The notes under the pieces were generated by a model, which had not been told where the DNA came from, ran no database searches, and saw only the letters and a list, made by a program, of their open reading frames with translations. Of a DNA stretch of 64,000 nt, positions 33,700 to 46,117 are shown one piece after another. The translations under genes and the position numbers were made by a program. Location: positions 259,414,245 through 259,478,244 of the forward strand of contig OY282559.1 of the NCBI GenBank assembly GCA_958295665.1, read 5' to 3'. The stretch is from Tipula vernalis. Its lineage: Eukaryota; Arthropoda; Insecta; Diptera; Tipulidae. Numbering within the stretch: position 1 is the stretch's first letter; every line of letters begins with the position of its first letter.

Positions 33700-34100
33700 A
33701 ACATACCGTGATATACATTCAGCTAAGTAGACATTTTAAGTTTTATATTAAAAAATTATTGTGAACAAATATTCCATACGCTGAATTAATTTACTAACCT
33801 AAAATCATACATTCAGCTAATCACGAATGTGTTTTTTCTTGATTTTACTATTAACATTAAATTAGACGCTGAACTAATTAATTATTAAAATCATACGTTC
33901 AGCTAGAAGCCGTAGCCATTTGTGTTAAAGTAAAAATCATACGCTGAACTAATTAATTATTAAAATCATACATTCAGCTAGAAGCCGTAGCCATTTGTGT
34001 TAAGGTTAAAATCATACGCTGAATTAATTATTGTCACACACGTTCAGATAGACGCCGTAGCCATTTTGTGTTTGAAGTGGAAATCATACGCTGAATTAAC
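33700..34100 (+). repeat. Leader array of about 75-bp repeats, each a hairpin
   Basis: Between the primer site and gag the leader repeats a unit containing GCTGAA(C), about 25-30 A/T bases, then (G)TTCAGC and GCCGTAGCCATTTGTGTT. GCTGAA starts are at 33780, 33868, 33943, 34018 and 34090. Pairing TTCAG partners are at 33812, 33898, 33973 and 34042. The arms are complementary, so each unit can fold into a stem of 6-7 bp. A role in RNA packaging or dimerisation would be an inference. Confidence 0.75.
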
Positions 34101-34695
34101 TATATACTAAAAGTAAAGGCAAAACCGTTCAAATATAAACCGTAGGCTCAGCAATAAATTATCCAATAAATTTGTTACGTTGAACAGTTTGCTTATCAGA
34201 CGGGTGTAAAATTATAATTGACGTTCCGTTATTAAAAAATTCCAGTCCACTCATCGGTTGTAAATTTTACAGTAGATAAATTATCATATGCAATCATTTG
34301 AGAGTTACAGTTATTACGCGTGATCGAATTATTTGTTGAATTTGTGTAACTGCGTATTGAAAATAAAACGATATACATATGTATCATAAATATAATTAAA
34401 TACAACAAAATATAATAAACTATATTCAAGCAAATATATCTAAATAAGTAGATTTACTGTGGTCACTCAGTACTACACGTGCTCGAATTAGGGTTGTCCG
34501 TTCTTATTATCTGTTGAATCTTGAATATAATTTAACTCGAATAATATTCGGTCGGTCTTGTCTGTCAGTTTTCGTCTAATAGATCATTATTTTAAGTTTA
34601 TGTGCAGTGATTACAAAGCATAAAGCAATTTGGATTTGGTTCGGTACACAACAAGGTTTGCGGAATTACAATCGAAGGTCAGCTAAAATAAAGTA

Positions 34696-37600
34696 ATGGA
34701 GCGACAAATTCGCATTCGGAATCGGATAATCAATCAAATGGAGGCTATTCTAGGATTTGCCAAGAAGATCGATGATACAACAACAGAAAATTCCATTCGG
34801 CCACGTGTGGCTGATTTAATCAAACATTACGAAGACTTCAATGATGTGGAAGTGGCACTGCATGAATATTCCGACTACATTTCAGTAACGCCAAAAATTG
34901 CATCTCAATACTACGAAGCTCGAGCATTGTTGGAGGACGCATTGGTCAAAATAACGGGAAGAGCAATGTCAAAGGGTGGTGACGATTTGAACGAAACTTT
35001 GGAAAACTTTGTGACTCAGCAAAAAACGTTTTACGAGTCGATAAATACGGCATCAGCCGTAAAATTACCAAAAATCAGTATTGAACCATTCAGTGGTGAC
35101 TATAAAATGTGGCCATCGTTTAGAGATCTATACGTCAACGCAATTCATGACCATCCAAAGTTAAAAAATGCTCAAAAACTACAACAATTAAAGAGTTTAC
35201 TACGTGGAGAGGCTGCTGGTCTCATTAGACATATTACCACTACTGATCAGAACTACGACGAGGCATGGCAGAAACTATCGGATCGATATGAAAAACCAAA
35301 GCCAATTGTTTCATCGTTAATTCAGTCGTTCTTGGACCAGAAAGCGTGCAAAAATACAAACCACCGAGATCTTCGACGGCTTTACGACCAATCCGATGAA
35401 ATAGTTCGCGCATTAAGGAGTTTGGGTACCAACGAAGAATCTCGTGACCCATGGCTTATACATATCTTATTACAAAAGGTCGACATTGAAACGAAACAAT
35501 TATGGGCACGAGATTCAGTAGATAATGCGCATCCGGCGTTCAATGATTTTTTGAAGTTCTTAAATATTCGGTGTGACACACTCGAGTCATGCAATATCCA
35601 AGAGAGGAGAATTTATCCAACTCAAGCGACAAAATCATTCGTAGTTGAACAGACATCGAAGGATCAAGTACCGACAAAAGGCTGTTACGCCTGCAATGAA
35701 GACCATTTGATATATAGATGCCCATCATTTCGGAATAGTAAAGTTGCCGATCGAATTGCATTAGTAAATCAAAATCGTTTGTGTCACAATTGTTTACGGA
35801 AGGGGCATTTAACTAATCAATGCTTTTCAAGAACATCCTGTTTGATCTGTCGCAGAAGGCATCATTCTTTGTTGCACACTCAACAAACCACAGCAAATTC
35901 CATTTTTATCGAGCCAAATCCAATCATGCATACAACAAATTCGAAAACAACGCCAGTAACTAACTCAAACATTCATCCAACAAGCTATCTTCAATCAACT
36001 AATGATCATCATTCAACCACTACTCTTCAATCAACAATGAATCCACAATCAACAAGTCATCTGCAACACACAAGCAAGCAACAACTATCACAAGATCAAA
36101 GTCAACCATCAATGTCGTGTCCTGCCCCAAATAGCACTATTACACAAAGCGAAACTGAGGCAGCCCACAGTTATTTAGTTTCAAGGAACAATCATGAAGA
36201 GATCAAATCATTAACGAGCGTAATGTTACCCACTGCCGTAATTAACGTTAAATCACGAAGCGGTGAATATGTACAAGCACGTGCACTCCTCGATTCAGGC
36301 TCCCAATGTAACTTCGTTACTGAAGCATTAATTAGACGTTTAGGTCTAAACAGAACCAAGTCAGACATTCGAGTTGTCGGACTAGCATCTTCACACGTCG
36401 GAACCACTAAAGGTAGCGCGACAATAGTAATTCAGTCGAGAGTTGATCCAACCTATTCAATCACCCTAACATCCCAGATCATCAAGTATATTTCATCTAA
36501 ATTACCCGAGACTACATTTTGCGTTGATGGTTACGAGAAACTGAAGGAAATCGAGCTTGCTGATCCCATTTTCAATGAAGCACGTCCAGTCGACATATTA
36601 ATTGGAGCGGAGCACTTTTTCGAGATCGTTCAAAGTAAAAGAATGAGCATTCCGGTTTTACCAATGATGTGTCAGTCATATTTTGGGTGGCTCGTGGCTG
36701 GTAACCTGGAATCAACAATCCAAGTAAACCGAAGAACAACGCTGATGGTGAAATCGATGGAAGTGCAACAAGACGATATAAACGAGTTGTTCAAAAGGTT
36801 TTGGGAAATCGAGGAACCTCCAGTGATGAATCATGCAAATTTAGATCAAGATCAGTGCGAAATAATGTATAAAAGTACAACAACGTTAACTGGTGACAAT
36901 AGGTTGACGGTACGATTACCTTTTGCCACACCAAGACCAACGTTGGGAAATTCGTACGTTAATGCGAAGTGTCGGTTGCTAGCCATGGAACGAAAGTTTG
37001 CAAAAAATCCAGAGTTTAAAAATCAATACATAGAATTCATGCGAGAATATATTCAGTTAAGTCACATGAAGAAGGTAGATTGGTCGCAATTGCCAGCCGA
37101 TGATGACAAACGTTACTTCTTACCACACCATGGAGTCTACAAGGAATCTAGTAGTACGACGAAATTGCGAGTGGTGTTTGATGCATCGTGCAAAACTTCG
37201 ACTTCGGTATCGTTGAATGACATACTCCATGTTGGCCCAAAAATCCAGCGAGATTTGTTCTCAATACTGTTACGATTCCGGATGCATCTGTTTGTTTTTG
37301 TAGCGGACATCGAAAAGATGTACCGCCAAATCAAGGTAGACGAAGAAGACTGCAATTATCAGCTGATATTGTTTCGTGACGATCCGATGAAACCGATTGA
37401 GATTTATAAGTTATTAACGGTCACTTATGGCGTTAATTGTTCACCGTACTTGGCAGTACGCTCATTACACAAAATAGCCGAGGACAACGCAGCCAGCTAT
37501 CCGATAGCATCAAATACAATCCGCAATGACATATATATTGACGATTTACTCTCAGGCGCTGATTCCGAAGATGCTGCGTTGAAATTAAAATCGGAAATCG

Positions 37601-40128
37601 TTACTTTACTGGAGAATCATGGTCTTCATCTACGCAAGTGGCGATCCAATTCTACGAAAATCCTACAATCATTCCCTCGAGATGAGACAACAACCAAATT
37701 TAAGTTATTGGAGGAAAATCAGACAGCACCAACTCTAGGAATAATTTGGAACTCAGCTAAAGATATATTTACGTTCCAGACACGATTGTCAAATACGAAA
37801 GGGTGGACGAAGCGCAAGGTCCTATCTGAAGTGTCCAAAGTCTACGATCCGCTGGGATGGATCACACCGACAATCATGATGTTCAAACTCATAATCCAAA
37901 AACTATGGGTGGCACATGTAGACTGGGATACGCCACTGTCATCGGAAACCAACGAAGAGTTTCATTCAGTGTATGAAAGCCTCATACACCTGCATAAAAT
38001 TGAAATTCAACGATGTTACCACAAGTTTCATTCCTCATTAAATACTCTACAAATCCATGCATTTTGTGACGCTTCTGAGAAGGCCTATGGTTCTGTGATT
38101 TATCTACGAGCAGTGAGTAATGACGGTCAAATAAGCACTCAAATAATTTGCGCTAAGGGTAAAGTGGCACCCATCAAACAAGTATGTTTACCTAGGTTGG
38201 AGTTGTGCGGCGCCTACATCCTAGCAAAATTAATAAAATTTGTCAAAACGGAATTGTTCACTGATGTACCGATTGAGGTTCATGCATGGAGTGATTCAAC
38301 TATAGTATTACACTGGTTGTCTGATATACCAAGACGTTGGAAGACCTTCATAGCGAACCGCACGTCCTATATTTTAGATATAATACCTACCAAACAATGG
38401 CATTACATACCTGGAAAACAAAATCCGGCCGATCTGCTTACAAGAGGTATACATCCGGATCGTTTATATCAAGCCAAATTATGGTGGGAAGGCCCTACCT
38501 GGCTCATACAAGAATCTTCTAAATGGCCGCACCATCAACTAAAACCGAACAAACACAGTTCTACCATCACTGAAGCACGTTCAAATGCCCTACTATGTAG
38601 AAGTCTAACTGCGCAACATTCATTGATTGATCAACTGATCACAGCATGCTCATCGTTTATGAAGTTAAAGTATTCTATGGTGTATATCTTACGATTCGGC
38701 GGAATATCAACGGGAAAAAAATGTAAGGTATACGGGCCGCCACAAATCGAAGAGTTAAATTACGCAGAAAGGGTGATTGTTCGCACGATTCAACGTGAAG
38801 CATTTCGAGACGAATTGACAAGACTGAGACACAACATGAAATTGCAATCTAATTCAAAACTAAAAACGTTGAACATTTTCGTAGATGCGGCAGGCGTTCT
38901 TCGTGTTGGCGGGCGATTAAAAAATGCACACTTGAATTATAATTCACAACATCCAATCATACTATCACGCAGACATCCGTTAAACTATTTGATCATTAAA
39001 GAAATACACCATGGGACTCTACACGGCGGTGTATCCATAGTATTAAATACTCTGCGGCTCAAATTTTGGATGTGCGATGCCAGAAACACTATAAAACATT
39101 ACATAAAGAAATGCGTTACATGTATACGACACCGAATTATATCAGCAAACCAAAAAATGGCAGACTTACCTATTGAGCGTGTAACCCAAAATCGGCCATT
39201 CCAAAATGTTGGATTGGACTACGCAGGGCCGATACTAATCAAAAGCAGCAAACTACGCAAAGCTCCGGTGGTTAAAGCTTACATTGCAGTTTTTGTGTGC
39301 CTTACCGTGAAGGCAGTTCATTTAGAGGTAGTCAGCAGCTTAGATACGGAGTCGTTCATTTCTGCGTTACGAAGGTTCATTGCTAGGCGAGGACTCCCAT
39401 GTCTAATTTGTTGTGATAACGGGTCAAATTTTGTAGCTGCAAACGCTGAGCTTAAACTATTATCCAAACAACTAGCCTATCAACAAAATTCTAATGCAGT
39501 TCTTAATTTTTGCTTACAGAAAAACATTCAGTTTCGTTTTAATCCTCCTAGTGGCCCGCACTTCGGAGGACTTTGGGAGGCGACAGTCAAATCAATGAAG
39601 TTTCATTTACGGAGAGTCACAAGCAATGTTAATTATACGTTCGAGGAACTCACTACGATGATAACACAGATCGAAGCAATATTAAATTCCCGACCGCTAT
39701 GTCGACTCCACGACGATCCAGATGAATTACAGGCTCTCACACCAGGTCATTTCTTGATTGGTGAACCACTATTAGCTACGCCAGAACCAAACCTAGATGG
39801 AATTCCAGTGAATAAATTGAACGTATGGCAAAATATCCAGAAAAGAATCCAAGGATTCTGGAAAAGTTGGCACCACGACTACCTCACAACGCTAACTCAA
39901 CGTTCCAAGTGGCAAACTGATGGACCAGTATTCAAAACGGGCGATGTAGTCTTGATTCGAGAGACTAACCTGCCGCCAATGAAGTGGATGATGGGTCGAA
40001 TCCTTGCAATATACCCCGGTACGGACGGTATTACTCGAGTGGTAAAACTAAAAACCAAACATGGCGAATTCATAAGACCTGTGGTAAAACTAATCAAGTT
40101 ACCAGTCACGGATGAAAAGGATGGTTAA
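34696..40128 (+). CDS. BEL/Pao Gag-Pol polyprotein, 1810 aa, intact
   Basis: Single frame from ATG 34696 to TAA 40126. Domains in order: N-terminal coil; Gag core (FSGDYKMWPSFRDLY, about 131-290); two zinc knuckles (CYACNEDHLIYRC near 330; CHNCLRKGHLTNQC near 360); Gln/Ser/Thr-rich linker; aspartic protease with LLDSGSQCNF (Asp about 533); RT with VADIEKMYRQI and YIDDLLSG (Asp 949/950); RNase H (FCDASEKAYGSVIYL, HAWSDSTIVLHWL); HHCC integrase finger (about 1437-1480); integrase core with GLDYAGP (Asp 1508), CDNGSNF (Asp 1574) and GGLWEATVKS (Glu 1628); C-terminal DUF5641-like tail. Every catalytic residue expected is present and there is no stop or shift, unlike all other elements here. Proteins act in cytoplasmic virus-like particles and the nucleus. 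ATG 34696 is the first start in frame after the leader. No env gene follows. Confidence 0.95.
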   Translation: MERQIRIRNRIINQMEAILGFAKKIDDTTTENSIRPRVADLIKHYEDFNDVEVALHEYSDYISVTPKIASQYYEARALLEDALVKITGRAMSKGGDDLNETLENFVTQQKTFYESINTASAVKLPKISIEPFSGDYKMWPSFRDLYVNAIHDHPKLKNAQKLQQLKSLLRGEAAGLIRHITTTDQNYDEAWQKLSDRYEKPKPIVSSLIQSFLDQKACKNTNHRDLRRLYDQSDEIVRALRSLGTNEESRDPWLIHILLQKVDIETKQLWARDSVDNAHPAFNDFLKFLNIRCDTLESCNIQERRIYPTQATKSFVVEQTSKDQVPTKGCYACNEDHLIYRCPSFRNSKVADRIALVNQNRLCHNCLRKGHLTNQCFSRTSCLICRRRHHSLLHTQQTTANSIFIEPNPIMHTTNSKTTPVTNSNIHPTSYLQSTNDHHSTTTLQSTMNPQSTSHLQHTSKQQLSQDQSQPSMSCPAPNSTITQSETEAAHSYLVSRNNHEEIKSLTSVMLPTAVINVKSRSGEYVQARALLDSGSQCNFVTEALIRRLGLNRTKSDIRVVGLASSHVGTTKGSATIVIQSRVDPTYSITLTSQIIKYISSKLPETTFCVDGYEKLKEIELADPIFNEARPVDILIGAEHFFEIVQSKRMSIPVLPMMCQSYFGWLVAGNLESTIQVNRRTTLMVKSMEVQQDDINELFKRFWEIEEPPVMNHANLDQDQCEIMYKSTTTLTGDNRLTVRLPFATPRPTLGNSYVNAKCRLLAMERKFAKNPEFKNQYIEFMREYIQLSHMKKVDWSQLPADDDKRYFLPHHGVYKESSSTTKLRVVFDASCKTSTSVSLNDILHVGPKIQRDLFSILLRFRMHLFVFVADIEKMYRQIKVDEEDCNYQLILFRDDPMKPIEIYKLLTVTYGVNCSPYLAVRSLHKIAEDNAASYPIASNTIRNDIYIDDLLSGADSEDAALKLKSEIVTLLENHGLHLRKWRSNSTKILQSFPRDETTTKFKLLEENQTAPTLGIIWNSAKDIFTFQTRLSNTKGWTKRKVLSEVSKVYDPLGWITPTIMMFKLIIQKLWVAHVDWDTPLSSETNEEFHSVYESLIHLHKIEIQRCYHKFHSSLNTLQIHAFCDASEKAYGSVIYLRAVSNDGQISTQIICAKGKVAPIKQVCLPRLELCGAYILAKLIKFVKTELFTDVPIEVHAWSDSTIVLHWLSDIPRRWKTFIANRTSYILDIIPTKQWHYIPGKQNPADLLTRGIHPDRLYQAKLWWEGPTWLIQESSKWPHHQLKPNKHSSTITEARSNALLCRSLTAQHSLIDQLITACSSFMKLKYSMVYILRFGGISTGKKCKVYGPPQIEELNYAERVIVRTIQREAFRDELTRLRHNMKLQSNSKLKTLNIFVDAAGVLRVGGRLKNAHLNYNSQHPIILSRRHPLNYLIIKEIHHGTLHGGVSIVLNTLRLKFWMCDARNTIKHYIKKCVTCIRHRIISANQKMADLPIERVTQNRPFQNVGLDYAGPILIKSSKLRKAPVVKAYIAVFVCLTVKAVHLEVVSSLDTESFISALRRFIARRGLPCLICCDNGSNFVAANAELKLLSKQLAYQQNSNAVLNFCLQKNIQFRFNPPSGPHFGGLWEATVKSMKFHLRRVTSNVNYTFEELTTMITQIEAILNSRPLCRLHDDPDELQALTPGHFLIGEPLLATPEPNLDGIPVNKLNVWQNIQKRIQGFWKSWHHDYLTTLTQRSKWQTDGPVFKTGDVVLIRETNLPPMKWMMGRILAIYPGTDGITRVVKLKTKHGEFIRPVVKLIKLPVTDEKDG

Positions 40129-40165
40129 GAAATTTGTTCCAAAATTTCCTTAACGTGCGGGAGTA

Positions 40166-40742
40166 TGTCGGAAGCAAAACTTCCTATCCTGTTGCAATAC
40201 ACCGGCTAACTAAAATCTAAGAAAAAAAATTCATTTCATAAAAAAAAATAAACCTGAAATTAAATCATCTGGCATACAACATTCATCATAACAAGGCCGT
40301 CGTTTGGTTTCATTCATTATTAAAACACATCTGAAAGAAATAAATTTTTGTCATATAATTGTTCATTACATAATGTTATACGCAGATTGTATCTGACGTT
40401 TATAAACGTCAACTGTATGCGAATTCTAGTATTTAATTTGTAATACCATTCCGAAAATTATGATCGATGCGCCTGCGGTGTTAATAGAATGTATTAAATG
40501 TCGAGCATAACTTTCGGAATTGTACGTTCGGGTTTTCTATATATATAGACGGAAAGTTTTAAAGCGGCGTTGTGATTGCTTACAAGTTGAAACGAGAGGA
40601 CGTGTCTGCTTATATGTAGAAAATTCGTCTTAGTGATTAGAATTTATATAAAATAAAAAAGTTAAATCGAAGTGACTGTTTTTTATTCATATGTTTCGTT
40701 AATCGAAGTTTTTGTTATAAATATGTTCTGGTAACGCGAACA
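40166..40742 (+). repeat. 3' LTR (BEL/Pao)
   Basis: Matches 33020-33596 with no difference that I could find by eye. It follows the polypurine tract at about 40157-40165. Confidence 0.92.
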
Positions 40743-40746
40743 CCTC

Positions 40747-41454
40747 ACTTGGTTTTGTTATCCATCCGTTTTGTGGTTGGAGGATAACAAGGTTCTTAGA
40801 ATGGTTTAATATTACTAGATGAAGGAGCTATAAAGCGATGTCACTATAGGCCATAAAATTTTGGTTAGAATGAGGTGTCACCAATAAATATCATTTAATG
40901 TTTTTATTTTTTTGTACGAGTTTGAATCTAATTAAATTCAAACTTTGTTGCATGGGAGCCAAATTTTTGTATGAAGGTCAGTTCAAATGGCGGCAATAAA
41001 TGAAATCTATGTCGGTAGAAAGATCTTTTAATTTCAAACATTTTTCATTACCGGAGCTAGCAGACAGATACCAGTACCTTCTTGGAAAACGTAGCTATTT
41101 TAAAAGGGCCTATTAAGGCATATTTGTTAGATCAAGCAAATTTCTAGACAAAGTAAAATGTCGTTTTCTTAGTACCGATCATGGGCAAAACAAGTATACT
41201 CTTCCTGTCCTAGGTTCATAACTAAGCTTTAAATATTTTATGCCACAACGAACTAAGCCCCTTTAAAATTTCTAATTTTGATGCATGCAATTATGCATAT
41301 CTGTTTCTAGCATAATCTGTGAGACGAATGTGCATTGTTTCTAGCGAAAAGCTATAACCACTGCTACTACAACCTCCTCAGAATGAAGATATTAAAAGGC
41401 GAGCGCGAGCAGCACAGCTGAAGCACAGAAAAAAATAACATATTTAATACCAAA
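40747..41454. other. No gene seen
   Basis: Non-coding. A short palindrome (TTGTTATCC near 40755, GGATAACAA near 40782) is the only structure noted. Confidence 0.4.
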
Positions 41455-41837
41455 TTTTAATAATTGGTACGTATGTTCAAATGACCAAAAACATTTAATA
41501 ATTTAATTGTTTTATGTTATGAACTCATAATTTTGTCTACCCTTTTTTCCATTTATCATAGACATTATATACTCGAAGGAATTATTTCTCAAATATTTGG
41601 TCCATAAAAAAAATATAAAGCGTAAAAGGGACTCGGTAAACTACCATTATCAATTGTAAATACAGTTTGTTAAAAAAAATTACGATTATTCTTGATTTAT
41701 TAAAAAATTAATCAAAAAACCGCCAAACTTAATATAAATATCTGCATTTTTTGTCTACACGTGACTTGATGAGAAAAGAAAGACGAAAATGAGACACGGG
41801 AATATATTACGACTACCTCTATTTTCTGTATACCTTG
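41455..41837 (-). mobile_element. Severed terminus of the P-type family found at 5695-9527
   Basis: The stretch is the reverse complement of about 6070-5695 with modest divergence. It includes the GTCACGTG(A/T)AGACAAAAA block and ends in ...TTTTCTGTATACCTTG, the inverted form of the family's CAAGGTATACAGAAAA end. The inner side stops abruptly near 41455 with no opposite terminus found upstream, so only one end survives. The next bases begin a minisatellite. Confidence 0.75.
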
Positions 41838-41844
41838 CTTCCAA

Positions 41845-41934
41845 CCGAGTTGATACTTGTACCGAATTAATACTTTTGAACGAATTGATACTTTGAATCG
41901 AGTTGATACTTGGACTCGAATTGATACTTTGTAT
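41845..41934. repeat. 17-18 bp minisatellite, five units
   Basis: Units of the form CGA(A/G)TT(G/A)ATACTT(T)GNA repeat five times with small changes, directly outside the P-type terminus. Confidence 0.85.
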
Positions 41935-42029
41935 AAATTATGCTTTTGAGTTATTTGCCTGATACTTTTAGATAATTTTTATGCTGTAATTTTTTTATAA
42001 ATTTAACCCCCATCAATATATAATTATAT

Positions 42030-43700
42030 GCGTGAAAACACTTGAAACCCGGTTTTAATAACCAAATTATTATTAATTTAAAAGAAAAATGTAGAGAGTT
42101 ATCTGACATAGAAAGAAATGTTGGGTTACTGTTTGTTGAAGTTACGATCCGTCAATCATTAGAGTATGATTCAATTAAAGATGAGATTGATGGGGCGGAT
42201 TCGGGACTTACGCTCGAAAGATTTAGCCAAAGAAATTTGCATATTTTTAATTAGAGGTTTATTTTTAAACTACAAATATGTTTTATCATATTTTACCAAT
42301 GCTACAAACATCAAAGGTAGCGATTTAGTAGATATTATAAAAAAAAAATATTACCGTTCTTTCCGAAATAGGGTTTAGTGTGAAGTGTGTTGTATGTGAC
42401 CAGGGTCCAAATAATCGGCTTGCCTTTAAGAGTTTAGACGTGGAACCAGAAAATCTTCGTTTACGTACACGAACAAAAAATATTTGCATTATACGACGTA
42501 CCCAATTTAATTAAATCTGTACGTAATAATTTGATGAGTTCTGATCTTAAAACCAATGATGTTATTGTAAGTTGGAGAGTACTTAGCGAATTATATTCTT
42601 GTGATACCACAAATACAACTAGATTATGTCCGAAATTAACACCTAGACATATCAGCCCTAAAAAGTTTGAAAAAATGCGCGTCAGCTACGCAACACAATG
42701 TTTCAGCTGGACAGTTGCCTGTGCTATTCGAGCGATGAGCCAATTTAACCAGTTTTCACCGAGCGCTCAAGATGCTTCGTTATCAACCGCAAATTTTGTC
42801 GAAAAAATGAATGGACAGGTTGTTTGACAATTTAAATAGTCTAGTCTTAAATGATAAGAACTATCATAAAAGTGCAATTCAAGTTAACAAACGAGTTTAT
42901 TTAACTCTATTCCTACCAAGCTGTGTCTCTGAGTCACTATTTAATTTTAAATAATTGTGATTTCTCTAAAACTATGTATAATATTCAACATTAAAATTCA
43001 AAATAAAAATAAAACAAATGAATTCGCCATATGAAATGAGCAATTTGACTGTTTGTCTCAGAGTCACAGCTAGGTAGTTTACGTGACTAAAATAGCGTGG
43101 TAGTAATAGGGTTAAACATGTTAGAAATGTTGCCATACATCAAATCAATCGAAACGGTGCAAAAAAAAACTATGTATTGCTTCAAAGGGCTTATCCAAAC
43201 TATTAATGCCGTATTACAATTATTAAATAGTTTGATGTTAGAAAATAGTCAAATATTTTTCATATTTACAGTTAGATTAAGCCAGGATCCGATAGAAAAT
43301 CAATTTGGTCTAATTAGGCAAAGAGGAGGAGTAGGGAATAGGCGAAATCCAACTGTAAAGGAGTTTAATAATTTATTGGGACAAATAATGTCAATAAAAT
43401 TTTTAAGAAACTCAGCTTTAACGAATTGTTATGAAGACGAATTGTTATGAAGACGACTATGAAATACTAATCCAAGATTTCATAACTACAAGTGATTTAC
43501 CATCCAAAGAACCATTGAAATTAACATTAATTGAAGACAGTGATAATGTAGATGATTTTACAGAGAAAAAAAGCCTCAGTCATCTGTAACCAATCAGAAG
43601 TTAACCATGAATTGTTGGACCATGTACTATCAATTGACAACACGAGTTTAAATTTTGACGGCTGTATATAGTCGACCAAGATAAGGCATAATAAATAAAA
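42030..43700 (+). pseudogene. Second, distinct P-type (THAP9-like) transposase, decayed
   Basis: Pieces in P-transposase order: ECRELSDIERNVGLLFVEV-like segment with EYDSIKDEIDG (42085-42190); RGLFLNYKYVLSYFTNATNIKG (42255-42320); GFSVKCVVCDQGPNNRLAFKSL (42370-42440); YDVPNLIKSVRNNLMSSDLK (42490-42550); PKLTPRHISPKKFEKMRVSYA...ANFVEKMN (42630-42810); then LSQDPIENQFGLIRQRGG (43275-43330). The motifs CDQGPNN and QDPIEN correspond to DMGSGN- and QDHLEL-type motifs of P elements. Sequence is clearly different from the copy at 6497-9020. The THAP domain is missing, and stops, shifts and an apparent insertion (about 42960-43090) interrupt it. Inverted termini were not found. Confidence 0.72.
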
Positions 43701-44459
43701 TTAATTACTTTAAAACCAATCGGTTTTTTTTTAATTTTTCTAAGTATATATTTTTAAGTGAAATAGCCAAATCATTAAATTCGATTCGGTAGTTTATTCA
43801 AAATTTCGATGTAATAAGGAAAATACGGTTGTTTCCTTAACGCTTCGTTTTTTTTTTTATTTGGTTAAATATTAAAATTTAAAACAAATGCATACGCATA
43901 CAATATAACATTATCCAAAACAATCTTCGCAAAACCAACAAATGTACAATTCTCGCAAAACCAACAAATGTACAACAAATGTACAACAATGTACAATTTT
44001 ATACTTTGTTGTTGGTTTTGATCGTCTCAAAACGCTTAAACACACACATAGAATAATAAACTATAATATTTTCTTTATGACACACACGAGTTCCAACAAC
44101 ACATACACATACATAACTGCTAAAATACATTGAACGCAAGAATGAGAGAGCTAGGTCGAGAGTGTAAAATTTATTTATTTAAAATTCTTATTCTCGTATT
44201 TTGTGAGATAACCCCAAACCAACGACATAACCCCAGAAAAAAAAGGACAATATTTTATTCGTAGGTTTTCTTCTGTATATGTTATTTTTTTCTGTGGCTG
44301 AAGTCTATTCGTGCGAGGAAGGGAAGAAACTTGATGATCAAAACACAGGCGGCTTAAATAGCTAAACTTAGGACTCACGTACAACGTTACAAAAAACGCC
44401 TATAACGAATAACAAAACAATCTCCGGCGCACACGCAAAACACCAAAGTGAATGCACTA
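43701..44459. other. Non-coding with short AAAACCAACAA repeats
   Basis: At 43926-44020 a TCGCAAAACCAACAAATGTACAA-type unit occurs twice, followed by shortened ATGTACAACA copies and then by the inverse (TTGTTGTTGGTTTTG), which can fold on itself. No gene. Confidence 0.5.
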
Positions 44460-45590
<1,131 letters not shown>

Positions 45591-46117
45591 TTCAGTTTGG
45601 TTTTTATTAGTTTCCTTTAGAATTGTTTTTATGGTAAGAGATTTCTTTTTTGTTACCGTTGTAAGAATTATTTTTGATTTACTGTTTTTTTTCTGTTGAT
45701 TTTTGACTGTAAAGATCCAAAAGCTTTAAGTAAGACATATCTATGTTATATTCAAGTCATTGTTAAATTAATGCCTAGATTATTATTCAACTAAGAATTT
45801 CTTTTTTAAAGTTTAACAGAATTATTATGGTATTACTAAAGGCTGCTTGAAAATAAAAAGTCTGATAATTAATAATTATAAAATGAATAAATATAGTTGA
45901 TTCTTAAAAAAAAATCCATTTTCTTTCATAGAGCAACGTTAAAGTCCCTCCCTTGTTCATAAAGTATCCTGTATTGAGTATCCTGTATTTAGTATCTCCC
46001 ATGGTCTCTTATAAAAAAAGATAAAATAAATAAATTGACTGGTCACCTTGCAGATATGCACAAATTAGTTGTTTCAATAAAAATGTTATAAAGGGTGTTT
46101 GGTGCATCGTTTGTCAA
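45591..46117. other. No gene seen
   Basis: A+T-rich non-coding sequence without recognised features. Confidence 0.4.

Larger units (their letters stand above)
33020..40742 (+). mobile_element. Intact BEL/Pao LTR retrotransposon (7.7 kb)
   Basis: Two 577-bp LTRs (33020-33596 and 40166-40742) look identical by eye, each beginning TGTCGGAAGC and ending GCGAACA. Flanks are CCTC on both sides (33016-33019 and 40743-40746), extendable to ACCTC if the LTR is taken to end one base earlier. A primer-binding-like sequence TGGTGCCGAAACCCGGG follows the 5' LTR by about 9 bp. A purine tract GCGGGAGTA precedes the 3' LTR. One uninterrupted Gag-Pol frame lies between. There is no envelope-like ORF. Everything points to a very recent, possibly mobile, insertion. 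Confidence 0.93.

Noticed and set aside
34232..34429. Minus-strand ORF in the BEL/Pao leader that might be an antisense gene
   Set aside because: Short, low-complexity and without any motif or promoter evidence.
40755..40790. Palindrome considered as a transcription terminator
   Set aside because: Short isolated inverted repeat in eukaryotic non-coding DNA with no adjacent gene end; no support for function.
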